Assembly (NCBI GenBank): GCA_963843275.1
Contig: CAWJJM010000009.1
Span: 186,001-250,000, forward strand
Direction of reading: 5' to 3'
Origin: CAWJJM01 sp963843275
Lineage (GTDB): Bacteria > Acidobacteriota > Thermoanaerobaculia > Multivoradales > JBCCEF01
DNA length: 64,000 nt
This document shows positions 33,323-42,300 of the stretch, piece after piece (positions within the stretch are counted from its first letter, which is position 1; each line of letters opens with the position of its first letter). Under the pieces are notes generated by a model. That model saw only the letters and a program-made list of their open reading frames with translations, was not told where the DNA came from and did not search any database. The position numbers and the translations under genes were made by a program.

Positions 33323-34039
33323 ATGAGCCAGCACGACCGTCCGAAGTTCACCTATCTGGGCCATTCCACCGTCCGCTGCGAGCTGGTCTCCGGCGAGGTG
33401 GTGCTGATCGACCCGTGGGTGATGCACAACCCCTCGTGCCCGGACGAGCTGGCGGACTTCGAGCGCATCGACGCGATGCTGATCACCCACGGCCATTTCG
33501 ACCACATCGGCGACGCCGTCGAGCTGGCGCGCCGCCACACGCCGCGGGTCGTGGTGGCGAACTTCGAGACCTGCAGCTGGCTCGAGTCGAAGGGCGTCGA
33601 GAACTGCTCCGGCATGAACACCGGCGGCAGCCAGGACGTCCTGGGGATGAAGGTGACGATGGTCCGCGCCGACCACTCGTGCGGCATTCTCGACGACGGC
33701 GAGCTGGTGTACGGGGGCTCGGCGGGCGGCTACGTGGTCCGTCTGCCGAGCGGCTTCACCTTCTACCACGCCGGGGACACCGCGCTGTTCTCCGACATGC
33801 AGCTCATCGCCGAGCTGTACCGGCCGGAGCTCGCCTTCCTCCCCATCGGCGACCTGTTCACCATGGACCCGGCGCAGGCCGCCCGCGCCTGCCGCTACCT
33901 GGGCGCGCAGACGGTGGTGCCGATCCACTGGGGCACCTTCCCGGCCCTCACCGGGACCCCGGAGCAGCTCGAGCAGGCCTGCGGCGACCTCGGCGTCAAC
34001 TGCCGCATCCACCGCCTCGACCCGGGCGACAGCTACTGA
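33323..34039 (+). CDS. UPF0173-type metal-dependent hydrolase
   Basis: 238-residue metallo-beta-lactamase-fold protein of the UPF0173/UlaG-like group. FTYLGHSTVRCE and THGHFDHIGD (HxHxDH metal ligands at 56-61) bind two metals; FYHAGDTALFSDM and PIHWGTFPALTG supply further ligands. The natural substrate is unknown. ATG 33323 follows a GAGGAGG site; a TACAAT box at 33264-33269 is a likely -10. The length matches the family (about 230). Confidence 0.93.
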   Translation: MSQHDRPKFTYLGHSTVRCELVSGEVVLIDPWVMHNPSCPDELADFERIDAMLITHGHFDHIGDAVELARRHTPRVVVANFETCSWLESKGVENCSGMNTGGSQDVLGMKVTMVRADHSCGILDDGELVYGGSAGGYVVRLPSGFTFYHAGDTALFSDMQLIAELYRPELAFLPIGDLFTMDPAQAARACRYLGAQTVVPIHWGTFPALTGTPEQLEQACGDLGVNCRIHRLDPGDSY

Positions 34040-34062
34040 TCCGGTCCGTGCGCGCTTTGCAC

Positions 34063-34068
34063 TACAAT
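34063..34068 (+). promoter_or_regulatory. -10 box (TACAAT) upstream of infC
   Basis: TACAAT in a short AT-rich patch after the hydrolase stop. It gives a leader of about 140 nucleotides before the ATC start of infC, long enough for the translational autoregulation known for this gene. The -35 is unclear. Confidence 0.45.
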
Positions 34069-34212
34069 TGACCGCCATCGAACCACGCCTCGCCCGGCCC
34101 GCCGGCCGGTGCCGCACCCGCGTCGCCGCGCGGCGCGACGGGGGCGGCCCCCGTGTCCGGCGTCCGTCCGGCGGAGGCGATCCGATCCACCGACCCCAGA
34201 GGAGATACGAAG

Positions 34213-34767
34213 ATCACCAGACCCAGTGAACCCCGCGTCAACAACCGCATCCGGAAGAGCCCCATCCGGCTGATCGCCGAGGACGGCGAGCAGCTCGGCA
34301 TCGTCCCCCTCGACGACGCGCGTCGCCGGGCGGACGAGTCCGGGCTCGACCTGGTCGAGGTGGGTCCCAACGCCGATCCGCCCGTGGTCCGCCTGATGGA
34401 CTACGGCAAGATGCGCTACGAGAAGCAGAAGCGGGAGCGCGAGGCGCGCAAGAAGACCCATACGATCGAGGTCAAGGAGGTCAAGTACCGGCCGACGATC
34501 GACCAGCACGACCGCGATCGCAAGACCACCCTCGCCCGCGACTTCCTGACCAAGGGCAACAAGGTCAAGGTGACCATCTTCTTCCGCTACCGGCAACTGC
34601 GCCGGCCCGAGCTCGGTCAGGAGATCCTCGACAAGGTGCAGCAGGATCTCGCCGACGTCGGCAAGGTCGAGTTCCGGTCCCGCGGCATGGAGGGTCGCCA
34701 GATGACGATGATCCTCAACCCGATCGAACCCACCGAGAGGTCCTCCCAGGCCAAGGCCAGCTCGTAG
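34213..34767 (+). CDS. infC: Translation initiation factor IF-3 with ATC start
   Basis: 184-residue IF-3: N-domain (RVNNRIRKSPIRLIAEDGEQLGIVPL, then GLDLVEVGPNADPPVVRLMDYGK), the basic linker KQKREREARKKTHT, and the C-domain (KEVKYRPTIDQHD, GNKVKVTIFFRYR, MTMILNP). The start I choose is ATC 34213, eight bases after AGAGGAG, because family sequence begins right there and there is no ATG nearby; an in-frame GTG 60 bases upstream lacks a ribosome site. Rare AUU/AUA/AUC starts are the known basis of IF-3 autoregulation. The usual neighbours rpmI and rplT are absent. Confidence 0.95.
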   Translation: MTRPSEPRVNNRIRKSPIRLIAEDGEQLGIVPLDDARRRADESGLDLVEVGPNADPPVVRLMDYGKMRYEKQKREREARKKTHTIEVKEVKYRPTIDQHDRDRKTTLARDFLTKGNKVKVTIFFRYRQLRRPELGQEILDKVQQDLADVGKVEFRSRGMEGRQMTMILNPIEPTERSSQAKASS

Positions 34768-34841
34768 CCCCCGACCCCTCCCGGCCGGCGGCCGCCCGGC
34801 CGCGGGCCTCCCGGACCCCGCGCTCCCCGTGCGCGCCGCCG

Positions 34842-36719
34842 CTACTCGAGCCCGTAGCGCAGACCCACCGCGGCGCCGAAGCCGGGCGTGGTGTACCCGG
34901 CGATCCGTTCCACGCGCTCGTCGAGCAGGTTGTCGAGCCGCAGGGTGGCGGCGAGGCCGTGGCCCAGGCGCAGCTCGGCCGTGGCATCGAGCTCGGCGTA
35001 GTCGCGCAACGGCACGCCCCCGGAGTCGACCCGGTCGCGGGCGGCGACCAGGGCCACGCTCCCGGACAGGCGCGCCCGCGGCGCGAAGCGCGCGGTGACC
35101 TCGACCCGGTGCCGGGGCCGGCGCGGCAGCGGCGCGCCGCTCTCGGCGTCCGCGGCGTCGGTCCGCGTGTAGGAGCCGTCCACGCCGCCCCGTTCCCCGC
35201 CGTCCCAGGCGAGGCGCGCCTCCCAGCCGCTCACCCGTGCCCGGGCGATGTTCTCGGCGCGGAAGGTCGTGGTGTCGAAGGCGATGAGCTGGTCGATCCG
35301 GCTGCGGAAGGCCGTCAGGTCGGCGAGCAGGTGGCCGTCCCGGCGGCTCGCCTCGACGCCCGCCTCGACGCTCCGGCTGGTCTCCGGGGCGAGGTCGGGA
35401 TTGCCGTAGTACGGGTAGTAGAGGTCGACGAAGGTCGGCGCCTTGAAGCCGGTGCCCCAGGCGCCGTGCAGGCGGAGGGCGCCGCCGGTGCGCCAGGAGG
35501 CGGTCGTCCGCCAGGTGGTCTCGGCGCCGAAGGTCGAGTGGTCGTCGCGGCGCACGCCGGTGGTGAGGTCGAGGCGGCCGCCCCAGGCGAACCGGTTCTC
35601 GACGAACGCGGAGTGCAGGTCGGCGCGGCCGGCGAAGCTCCCCGGCGTCGACCCCTCCCGGCGCTCGAAGGCGTAGCCGATCGACACGGTGTCGGCGTCG
35701 CTCAGGCGCAGGTCGCCGGCGACCTCGGCGTCGGTGGTGGTCGACAGCAGGGTGCCGCGGTGGAAGGCGGGCTCGGGATCGGGGTCGCGGGTGGTCAGGT
35801 GCTCGTCGGCGACCCCGAGGCGCAGGTGCTGCGTCCAGCGGCTGCCGACCGGCCGCGCCACGGCCAGCGAGCCCGTCCAGGCCCGCCGCCGCTGGTCGTA
35901 GTTCGGGTCGTCGACCGGGCCCAGGGCGAAGTCGAACCCGTCGAGCCCGGTGGTCGCGTCGACCCAGCGCAGCGCCAGCCGGGCCTCGCCGCCGCCGGGG
36001 AGAGCGGCGCCCACCCCGCCGGCCGCGGTGGTGTTCTCCCAGCGGTCCGCCTCGTGGTTGCCGGCCGCCGTCGCGGCGCGGGAGACGCCCTCGGTGCTGC
36101 GGTCGGCGGCGGCCACGTTCCAGTCCCAACGGCCGGCGCCGCCGCGCAGGTCGGCCGCCAGGCGGCGGGTGTTCCGGCTGCCCGCCGCGGCCCGGGCGGA
36201 GACCGCGAGCCCCGCGGCGCCGCGGCGGCTGAAGATCGAGATCACCCCGCCGATCGCCTCCGACCCGTACAGCGCGCTCTGCGGGCCGCGCAGGACCTCG
36301 ATGCGCTCGATGCCGTCCGCGGTGAGGTCGGCGAAGTCGAACGCCCCCGAGCCGACGGTGGAGTTCATGCGGATGCCGTCGACCAGCACCAGCGTGTGCG
36401 AGCTGTTGGCGCCGCGCACGAAGACGCTGACCCCGCCGCCGGGGCCGCCGGTGCGCACCACCTCGACGCCCGGCACGGTGGCGAGCAGGTCGGCGACGGT
36501 CGTCGCGTCGCGGCGCTCGATCTCGGCGCGGTCGATGACGGTGACCGAGCTCCCCACCCGCCGGCGCTCGGCCGCGGTGCGGGTGGCGGAGACGACGATG
36601 CGGTCGGTGACGGTGACCGCGGGGGCGCCGCCGCCGGTGCCGTCCGCTGGCTGAGCGTTCGCGGAAACGACGAAGAGAGCGGCCAGGACGGGTGCCGCGA
36701 GAACGGGACGGTGGTGCAC
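34842..36719 (-). CDS. btuB: TonB-dependent outer-membrane receptor, vitamin B12 type (BtuB-like)
   Basis: 625-residue outer-membrane receptor. Signal peptide 1-23 (VLAAPVLAALFVVSANA), plug domain starting DRIVVSATRTAAERRRVGSSVTVI with LVLVDGIRMN and IERIEVLRGPQSALYGSEAIGGVISI, then a 22-strand barrel ending VGLRYGLE. GTG 36719 has a GAGGAGGAAC site. A cobalamin riboswitch lies directly upstream, which makes corrinoid the likely substrate. No btuCDF genes are in the window. Confidence 0.93.
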   Translation of the reverse strand: MHHRPVLAAPVLAALFVVSANAQPADGTGGGAPAVTVTDRIVVSATRTAAERRRVGSSVTVIDRAEIERRDATTVADLLATVPGVEVVRTGGPGGGVSVFVRGANSSHTLVLVDGIRMNSTVGSGAFDFADLTADGIERIEVLRGPQSALYGSEAIGGVISIFSRRGAAGLAVSARAAAGSRNTRRLAADLRGGAGRWDWNVAAADRSTEGVSRAATAAGNHEADRWENTTAAGGVGAALPGGGEARLALRWVDATTGLDGFDFALGPVDDPNYDQRRRAWTGSLAVARPVGSRWTQHLRLGVADEHLTTRDPDPEPAFHRGTLLSTTTDAEVAGDLRLSDADTVSIGYAFERREGSTPGSFAGRADLHSAFVENRFAWGGRLDLTTGVRRDDHSTFGAETTWRTTASWRTGGALRLHGAWGTGFKAPTFVDLYYPYYGNPDLAPETSRSVEAGVEASRRDGHLLADLTAFRSRIDQLIAFDTTTFRAENIARARVSGWEARLAWDGGERGGVDGSYTRTDAADAESGAPLPRRPRHRVEVTARFAPRARLSGSVALVAARDRVDSGGVPLRDYAELDATAELRLGHGLAATLRLDNLLDERVERIAGYTTPGFGAAVGLRYGLE

Positions 36720-36760
36720 GGTTCCTCCTCTCCCCCCTCGGGGACGGTGGATCAGGGGTG

Positions 36761-36944
36761 CGTCCGGCCAGGTCTCCTGGCTCTCGTTCGTCCTACTCAC
36801 CGCGCCTTCCCACGCCGCCTCGAGGGCGGCGCAGTGGCAGGCGGCGGACCCGGTCGCTGCCGGGCCGCTCGCGTGCGGCTTTCGTCCCGATCACAGTCGC
36901 GGGGCGGCGGGGGAATCTCACCCCCTTCCCTAGTCGACCGGACG
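36761..36944 (-). promoter_or_regulatory. Cobalamin riboswitch
   Basis: Read on the minus strand this 184-nt element has the conserved core in order: GGGAAGGGGGTGAGATTCC, CCCCGCGACTGTGA, the B12-box-like GCCACTG region, GGGAAGGCGCGGTGAGTAGGA and the 3' GAGCCAGGAGACC. The closing P1 stem is a perfect 7-bp pair (CGTCCGG at the 5' end, CCGGACG at the 3' end). It ends about 40 bases before the BtuB-like start codon, so coenzyme B12 should shut off the receptor, most likely by blocking translation since no terminator with a T-run is seen. Confidence 0.92.
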
Positions 36945-37042
36945 GCGGGTTGCCAAAGAACCGGGCCACCTCCGGGGCGGCCCGGGAGGCATGATACACC
37001 TCGCTTCGCGGGCGGCAGCCGCCCCGGGGAGGGCATCTCCTG

Positions 37043-37048
37043 TAAAAT
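37043..37048 (+). promoter_or_regulatory. -10 box (TAAAAT) for metF
   Basis: TAAAAT ends ten bases before the metF ATG; transcription should start within about five bases of the start codon. The -35 region is GC-rich and unclear. This divergent region also drives the riboswitch-controlled receptor; a minus-strand TATCAT sits near 36991. Confidence 0.5.
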
Positions 37049-37058
37049 CCGTGGTTCG

Positions 37059-38054
37059 ATGAAGGTCACCGAGCACCTGGAGCGCTCCGAGCGCCCGCCG
37101 ATCAGCTTCGAGATCATCCCGCCGCTGCGGGGCGGGAACCTGCGCGCCCTGCTCGACCTGATCGAGGACCTGGTGCGCTGGCGGCCGCCGTTCATCGACA
37201 TCACCAGCCACTCCGCGGAGGTCATCTTCGAGGAGACGGCGACCGGCTTCCAGCGCCGCGTCAAGCGCAAGCGGCCCGGGACCCTCGGGGTCTGCGCGCT
37301 GATCCAGAACAAGTACGACATCGACGCCGTGCCGCACCTGCTGTGCCAGGGGTTCACCCGCGAGGAGACCGAGGACTTCCTGATCGAGCTCAACTACCTC
37401 GGCATCGACAACGTGCTGGCGGTGCGCGGCGACGACAACGGCTACCGCAAGCCGCTGCAGTACGGGCGCAGCGCCAACGAGTTCGCCTGCGACCTGGTGG
37501 GCCAGATCGCGGCGATGAACCGGGGGCGCTACCTGGCCGACGACCTGCTCGACGCCGACCGCACCAGCTTCTGCATCGGGGTGGGCGGGTACCCGGAGAA
37601 GCACTTCGAGGCGCCCAACCTGGCCACCGACCTGCGCCACGTCAAGGCCAAGGTGGAGGCCGGCGCCGAGTACATCGTCACCCAGATGTTCTTCGACAAC
37701 CGCCACTACTTCGCCTACGTGGACGCCTGCCGCGAGGCCGGCATCGAGGTGCCGATCATCCCCGGGCTGAAGGTCCTCACCTCGCAGCGCCAGCTCACCT
37801 CGATCCCGCGCACCTTCTACGTCGACGTGCCGCCGGAGCTGGCCGACGAGGTGGCGTCGGCGCCGCCCGAGCACGCCCCGGAGATCGGCGTCGGGTGGGC
37901 GCTGGCGCAGACCCGCGAGCTGCTGGCGCGGGGCGTGCCGGCGGTCCACTTCTACGTCATGCACAGCTCGCAGGCGATCAACCTGCTGATGGACCGCCTG
38001 ATCGACGCCGAGCCCGCCTACGCCGACCTGCGCGCCGCGCAGCGCTCGGCGTGA
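37059..38054 (+). CDS. metF: Methylenetetrahydrofolate reductase
   Basis: 331-residue FAD/NADH enzyme that reduces 5,10-methylene-THF to 5-methyl-THF, the methyl donor for methionine synthase. It contains ISFEIIPPLRGGN, FIDITSHSAEVIFEET, DNVLAVRGDD, FCIGVGGYPEKHFEAPN, and AEYIVTQMFFDN, the flavin and folate-binding barrel motifs. The length is typical. rsgA follows four bases after its stop, and metH lies downstream, so these probably form a transcription unit with an internal promoter before metH. Confidence 0.96.
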   Translation: MKVTEHLERSERPPISFEIIPPLRGGNLRALLDLIEDLVRWRPPFIDITSHSAEVIFEETATGFQRRVKRKRPGTLGVCALIQNKYDIDAVPHLLCQGFTREETEDFLIELNYLGIDNVLAVRGDDNGYRKPLQYGRSANEFACDLVGQIAAMNRGRYLADDLLDADRTSFCIGVGGYPEKHFEAPNLATDLRHVKAKVEAGAEYIVTQMFFDNRHYFAYVDACREAGIEVPIIPGLKVLTSQRQLTSIPRTFYVDVPPELADEVASAPPEHAPEIGVGWALAQTRELLARGVPAVHFYVMHSSQAINLLMDRLIDAEPAYADLRAAQRSA

Positions 38055-38058
38055 GCCG

Positions 38059-39141
38059 ATGGCTCTCGACGAGTACGGCTGGACCCCCTCCCTCGCCCGA
38101 CGCTTCGCCCGCGCCACGGCCGCGGCGGAGGGCGCGGCCGCCCTCGAGCCCGCCCGCGTGGTGGCTCCCGGCCGCGGCGTGCACCGGGTGGTGGCGGCCG
38201 ACGGCGAGGTGGCGGCGCGGCCGGCCGGGCGGCTGCGCGCCGCCGGGGAGGCGCCGGCGGTCGGCGACTGGGTGGTGCTCGAGCGCCTGGGGGAGTCCGA
38301 CGGGGTGATCCGCGCCGTGCTGCCGCGCCGCACCCGGCTGGCGCGCAAGGCGGCCGGCGCCCGCGCCGAGGAGCAGGTGCTCGCCGCCAACCTCGACGCG
38401 GTGTTCCTGGTCATGGGCCTGGACGGTGACTTCAACCCGCGGCGCCTGGAGCGGCTGGCGGTGGTGGCGTGGGAGAGCGGCGCCCTGCCGGTGGTGGTGC
38501 TGACCAAGGCGGACCTGCTGCCGCCCCCGGCGGTCGCCGAACACCGCGAGGCGGCGGCCGCGGCCGCTCCCGGCATGCCGGTCTTCGCGGTGAGCGCTCC
38601 CGCCGGGGAGGGGCTCGAGCCGCTCGCCCCCTTCCTGGCGCCGCGCCAGACCGTCGTCCTGGTCGGGTCGTCGGGGGTCGGCAAGTCGACGCTGCTCAAC
38701 CGGCTGATGGGGCGGGAGGTGATGCGGACGGCGCCGGTGCGGGCCGACGACGACCGCGGCCGGCACACCACGGTGCACCGTGAGCTCGTCCGCCTGCCCA
38801 ACGGCTCGCTGTTGATCGACAGCCCCGGCGTCCGCGAGGTGGGTCTGTGGGCGGAGGACGGGGGGGGGCTCGAGGAGGCGTTCGACGACCTCGCCGAGCT
38901 CGCCGCCGGCTGCCGCTTCCGCGACTGCGGCCACGGCAGCGAGCCGGGCTGCGCGGTGCGCGCGGCGGTCGAGGCGGGGACCCTCGACCCGGCGCGCCTC
39001 GAGGCCTACCGCAGCCTCTCCGCCGAGCTGGACGCCCTGGAACGCCGGCGCGACACCGTCGCCGAGCGGCGCTGGGGCCGCCAGGGGGCGCTCGCCATCC
39101 GCCGGGCGCTGGCGGAGAAGTCGCGCCGCGGCGAGCGCTGA
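38059..39141 (+). CDS. rsgA: Ribosome small-subunit GTPase RsgA (YjeQ)
   Basis: 360-residue circularly permuted GTPase that acts late in 30S maturation. The order is G4 (TKAD, 149-152) before G1 (GSSGVGKS, 203-210) and G3 (DSPG, 254-257), with DDRGRHTTVHREL as G2/switch. An N-terminal OB-fold (VGDWVVLE) is followed at the C-terminus by the zinc site CRFRDCGHGSEPGC (Cys285, Cys290, His292, Cys298). ATG 38059, four bases after the metF stop. Confidence 0.97.
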   Translation: MALDEYGWTPSLARRFARATAAAEGAAALEPARVVAPGRGVHRVVAADGEVAARPAGRLRAAGEAPAVGDWVVLERLGESDGVIRAVLPRRTRLARKAAGARAEEQVLAANLDAVFLVMGLDGDFNPRRLERLAVVAWESGALPVVVLTKADLLPPPAVAEHREAAAAAAPGMPVFAVSAPAGEGLEPLAPFLAPRQTVVLVGSSGVGKSTLLNRLMGREVMRTAPVRADDDRGRHTTVHRELVRLPNGSLLIDSPGVREVGLWAEDGGGLEEAFDDLAELAAGCRFRDCGHGSEPGCAVRAAVEAGTLDPARLEAYRSLSAELDALERRRDTVAERRWGRQGALAIRRALAEKSRRGER

Positions 39142-39146
39142 GCGGT

Positions 39147-39176
39147 TTGACTCGCCCCCGCCTTTGCGCGTAGCCT
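39147..39176 (+). promoter_or_regulatory. metH promoter
   Basis: TTGACT (39147-39152), 18-base spacer, TAGCCT (39171-39176). Transcription would begin around 39183, exactly where the structured leader of metH starts. Confidence 0.55.
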
Positions 39177-39182
39177 GCCGCC

Positions 39183-39342
39183 CAGCATCAGGAGAGTCCG
39201 GTCGCCACACCGGGCTCGGCAACCTGGGGCGGACACCCAAGGTGCCATCCCGCGGCGTTCGCGGGGATGTGGCCGTCGCCCGGCGGGCCCGCACGCGGAC
39301 CCGCGGGGGCGGGGGCAACCAACTGTCCGGAGCGTCTGAAGG
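39183..39342 (+). promoter_or_regulatory. SAM-type riboswitch aptamer upstream of metH
   Basis: The leader carries core sequence of the SAM-I/SAM-IV riboswitch family: CGGGCTCGGCAACC, a small hairpin, then CCAAGGTGCCATCC and a GC hairpin (CATCCCGCG/CGCGGGGATG). The 5' segment 39183-39198 can pair with 39346-39361 (15 of 16 bases), which is the 5' arm and loop of the downstream terminator, a classic antitermination arrangement. The exact class is uncertain because the usual 5' GAGGGA segment is not clear. SAM is the logical ligand for a methionine synthase gene. Confidence 0.65.
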
Positions 39343-39377
39343 CCCGACTCTCCCGATGCTGGAGAGGCGGGTCTTTT
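39343..39377 (+). terminator. Intrinsic terminator controlled by the riboswitch
   Basis: CCCGACTCTCC and GGAGAGGCGGG form an 11-bp stem with one mismatch around CGATGCT, followed by TCTTTT and ending four bases before the metH ATG. The 3' arm also contains GGAGAGG, the only candidate ribosome site, so the hairpin could block both transcription and translation. Confidence 0.8.
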
Positions 39378-39381
39378 GCGC

Positions 39382-42300
39382 ATGACGACGACACCCCCGA
39401 CCATCCCCGGAGAGCTTCCCGACACCCTGCCCGAGCCGCCCGACCGGGGCGAGCGCGAGGCGGCGCTGCGCGAGGCGCTGGCCGAGCGCATCCTGGTGCT
39501 CGACGGCGCCACCGGCACGGCGCTCCAGGCGCAGGAGCTGGGCGCCGAGGACTTCGGCGGCGCCGAGCTCGAGGGCTGCAACGAGAACCTGGTCCTGGTG
39601 CGCCCGGCGGCCGTCGACGCGGTCCACGAATCGTATCTGGCGGCCGGTTGCGACGTGGTCGAGACCGACACCTTCGGCGCCACCCCGCTGGTGCTCGCCG
39701 AGTACGGCCTTGCCGACCGCGCCTTCGAGATCAACCGCCGCGCCGCCGAGCTCGCCCGCGCCGCCTGCGCCCGCCACGACGCCGGCGACGCCACCGGCCG
39801 CGTCCGTTTCGTCGCCGGCTCCATGGGACCCACCACCAAGGCGCTGTCGGTCACCGGCGGCGTCGGCTTCGACGAGTTGCGCGGGCACTACCGGGTGCAG
39901 GCCCTCGGTCTGATGGCGGGCGGCGCCGACTACCTGCTGCTCGAGACGGCGCAGGACACGCGCAACGTCAAGGCCGGGCTGCTCGGGATCGGCGACGCCT
40001 TCGCCGCCGCCGGTTGGCGGCTGCCGGTGGCGGTCTCGGCGACCATCGAGACCACCGGCACCATGCTCGGCGGCCAGGACGCGGAAGCGCTGGCGGTGTC
40101 GCTCCAGCACGCCGGCCTGCTGTACCTGGGTTTGAACTGCGCCACCGGCCCGGAGCTGATGGCCGACCACCTGCGCACCCTCTCCGACCTCGCCCGCACC
40201 CGCACGGCGTGCGTGCCCAACGCCGGCCTGCCGGACGAGGACGGCCGCTACCTCGAGGGTCCCGACGAGTTCCGGCGCGTGTTCGGGCGCTTCCTCGAGG
40301 CCGGCTGGCTGAACCTGGTGGGGGGGTGCTGCGGCACCACCCCGGCGCACGTGGCGGCGCTCGTCGAGCTGGTCGGAGGCGCGCCGCCGCGGCGGGTGCC
40401 GGACCACCACCGCACCCTGGTCTCCGGGCTCGAGGCGGTGGAGATCACCGAGGAGAACCGGCCGCAGCTCGTCGGCGAGCGCACCAACGTGCTCGGCTCG
40501 CGGCGCTTCAAGGAGCTGATCCGGGCCGGCGACTGGGAGGGCGCGGCCGAGGTCGGCCGGGCGCAGATCCGCGCCGGGGCGCAGATCGTCGACGTCTGCC
40601 TGCAGGACCCCGACCGCGACGAGGGGGCGGACATGGAGGCCTTCCTGGCGCGGCTGACGCGGCTGGTCAAGGTGCCGCTGATGATCGACACCACCGACGC
40701 GGCGGTGATGGAGGGGGCGCTGACCTGGTGCCAGGGAAAGTCGATCCTCAACTCGATCAACCTGGAGGACGGGCGGGCGCGCTTCGACGCGGTGGTGCCG
40801 TTGGCGCAGCGCTTCGGCGCCGCCCTGGTGGTGGGCGCCATCGACGAGCAGGGGATGGCGGTCTCCGCCGAGCGCAAGCTGGAGGTCGCCCGGCGCAGCT
40901 TCGACCTGCTCACCGCGGAGTATGGGGTGCGCCCGGAGGACATCTGGTGGGACGCGCTCGTCTTCCCCTGCGCCACCGGCGACGCGACCTACATCGGCTC
41001 GGCGGCGGCGACGATCGAGGGCGTGCGCAGGCTCAAGGAGGCCTTCCCCGACAGCCGCACGATCCTCGGCGTCTCCAACGTGTCGTTCGGCCTGCCGCCG
41101 GCCGGCCGCGAGGTGCTCAACTCGGTCTTCCTCTACCACGCCACCCGCGCCGGGCTCGACGCCGCCATCGTCAACTCGGAGCGGCTGGCCCGCTACGCGG
41201 AGATCCCCGCCGCGGAGCGCCGGCTCTGCGAGGAGCTGATCCACCTGGCCCCGGGCGACACCGCCGCCTCCGACGCCGCCATCGAGCGCTTCGCGGCGCA
41301 CTTCCGCGGCCGCCGCAGCGCCGCCACGGCGGCCCCGCGGGCCGATCTCGAGCTCGCCGAGCGCCTCGCCCGGGCGGTGGTGGAGGGGTCGAAGGTGGGG
41401 TTGGCGGAGGACCTGGCGGCGGCGCTCGACGACCCCCGCTGGCCCGAGCCGCTCGACGTCATCAACGGGCCGCTGATGACCGGCATGGCGGAGGTGGGTC
41501 GGCTGTTCAACGACAACCAGCTCATCGTCGCCGAGGTGCTGCAGAGCGCCGAGGTCATGAAGGCGGCGGTCTCCTTCCTCGAGGGGCACATGGACCGGCT
41601 GGAGGGGGCGGGCCGCGGCCGGGTGCTGCTCGCCACCGTCAAGGGGGACGTCCACGACATCGGCAAGAACCTGGTCGACATCATCCTCACCAACAACGGC
41701 TTCGAGGTGGTCAACCTGGGGATCAAGGTCCCCAGCGAGCGGCTGATCGAGGCGGTGCGCGAGCACCGTCCCGACGTCATCGGGCTCTCCGGGCTGCTGG
41801 TGAAGAGCGCCCAGCAGATGGTGGCGAGCGCCGGCGACCTCGCCGCGGTCGGGGTGCGGGTGCCGCTGCTGGTGGGCGGCGCCGCCCTGACCCGCCGCTT
41901 CACCCACCGCCGCATCGCCCCCGCCTATGGTGCCCTGTGCACCTACGCCAAGGACGCCATGCACGGGCTCGAGCTGGTCGAGCGCCTGCTCGACCCCGCG
42001 CGCCGCGACGGCCTCGCCGCCGAGATCGCCGAGGCGCAGCGCCGCGACGCGGAGAGCTCGGCGGCGGGCGCCGCCGGCGAGGCGCCCGCCCAGCCGCCGC
42101 GGGCCCGCGCCGTGGTCTCGCGCGACGTGCCGGTGCCGCCGCCCCCCGACCTCGCCCCCCACGTCGAGGAGCTCGACCCGGACGAGGTGTGGGCCTGGGT
42201 CAACCCGCAGATGCTCTACGGCAAGCACCTCGGCTTCCGCGGCTCGGTGGCGCGCGCCGCCGCCGCCGCCGACCCCAAGCTCGCCAAGCTGGAGCGGATC

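Noticed and set aside
34153..34212. GTG 34153 as the infC start
   Set aside because: No ribosome site, added residues unlike IF-3, whereas ATC 34213 has AGAGGAG at ideal spacing and matches the family start.
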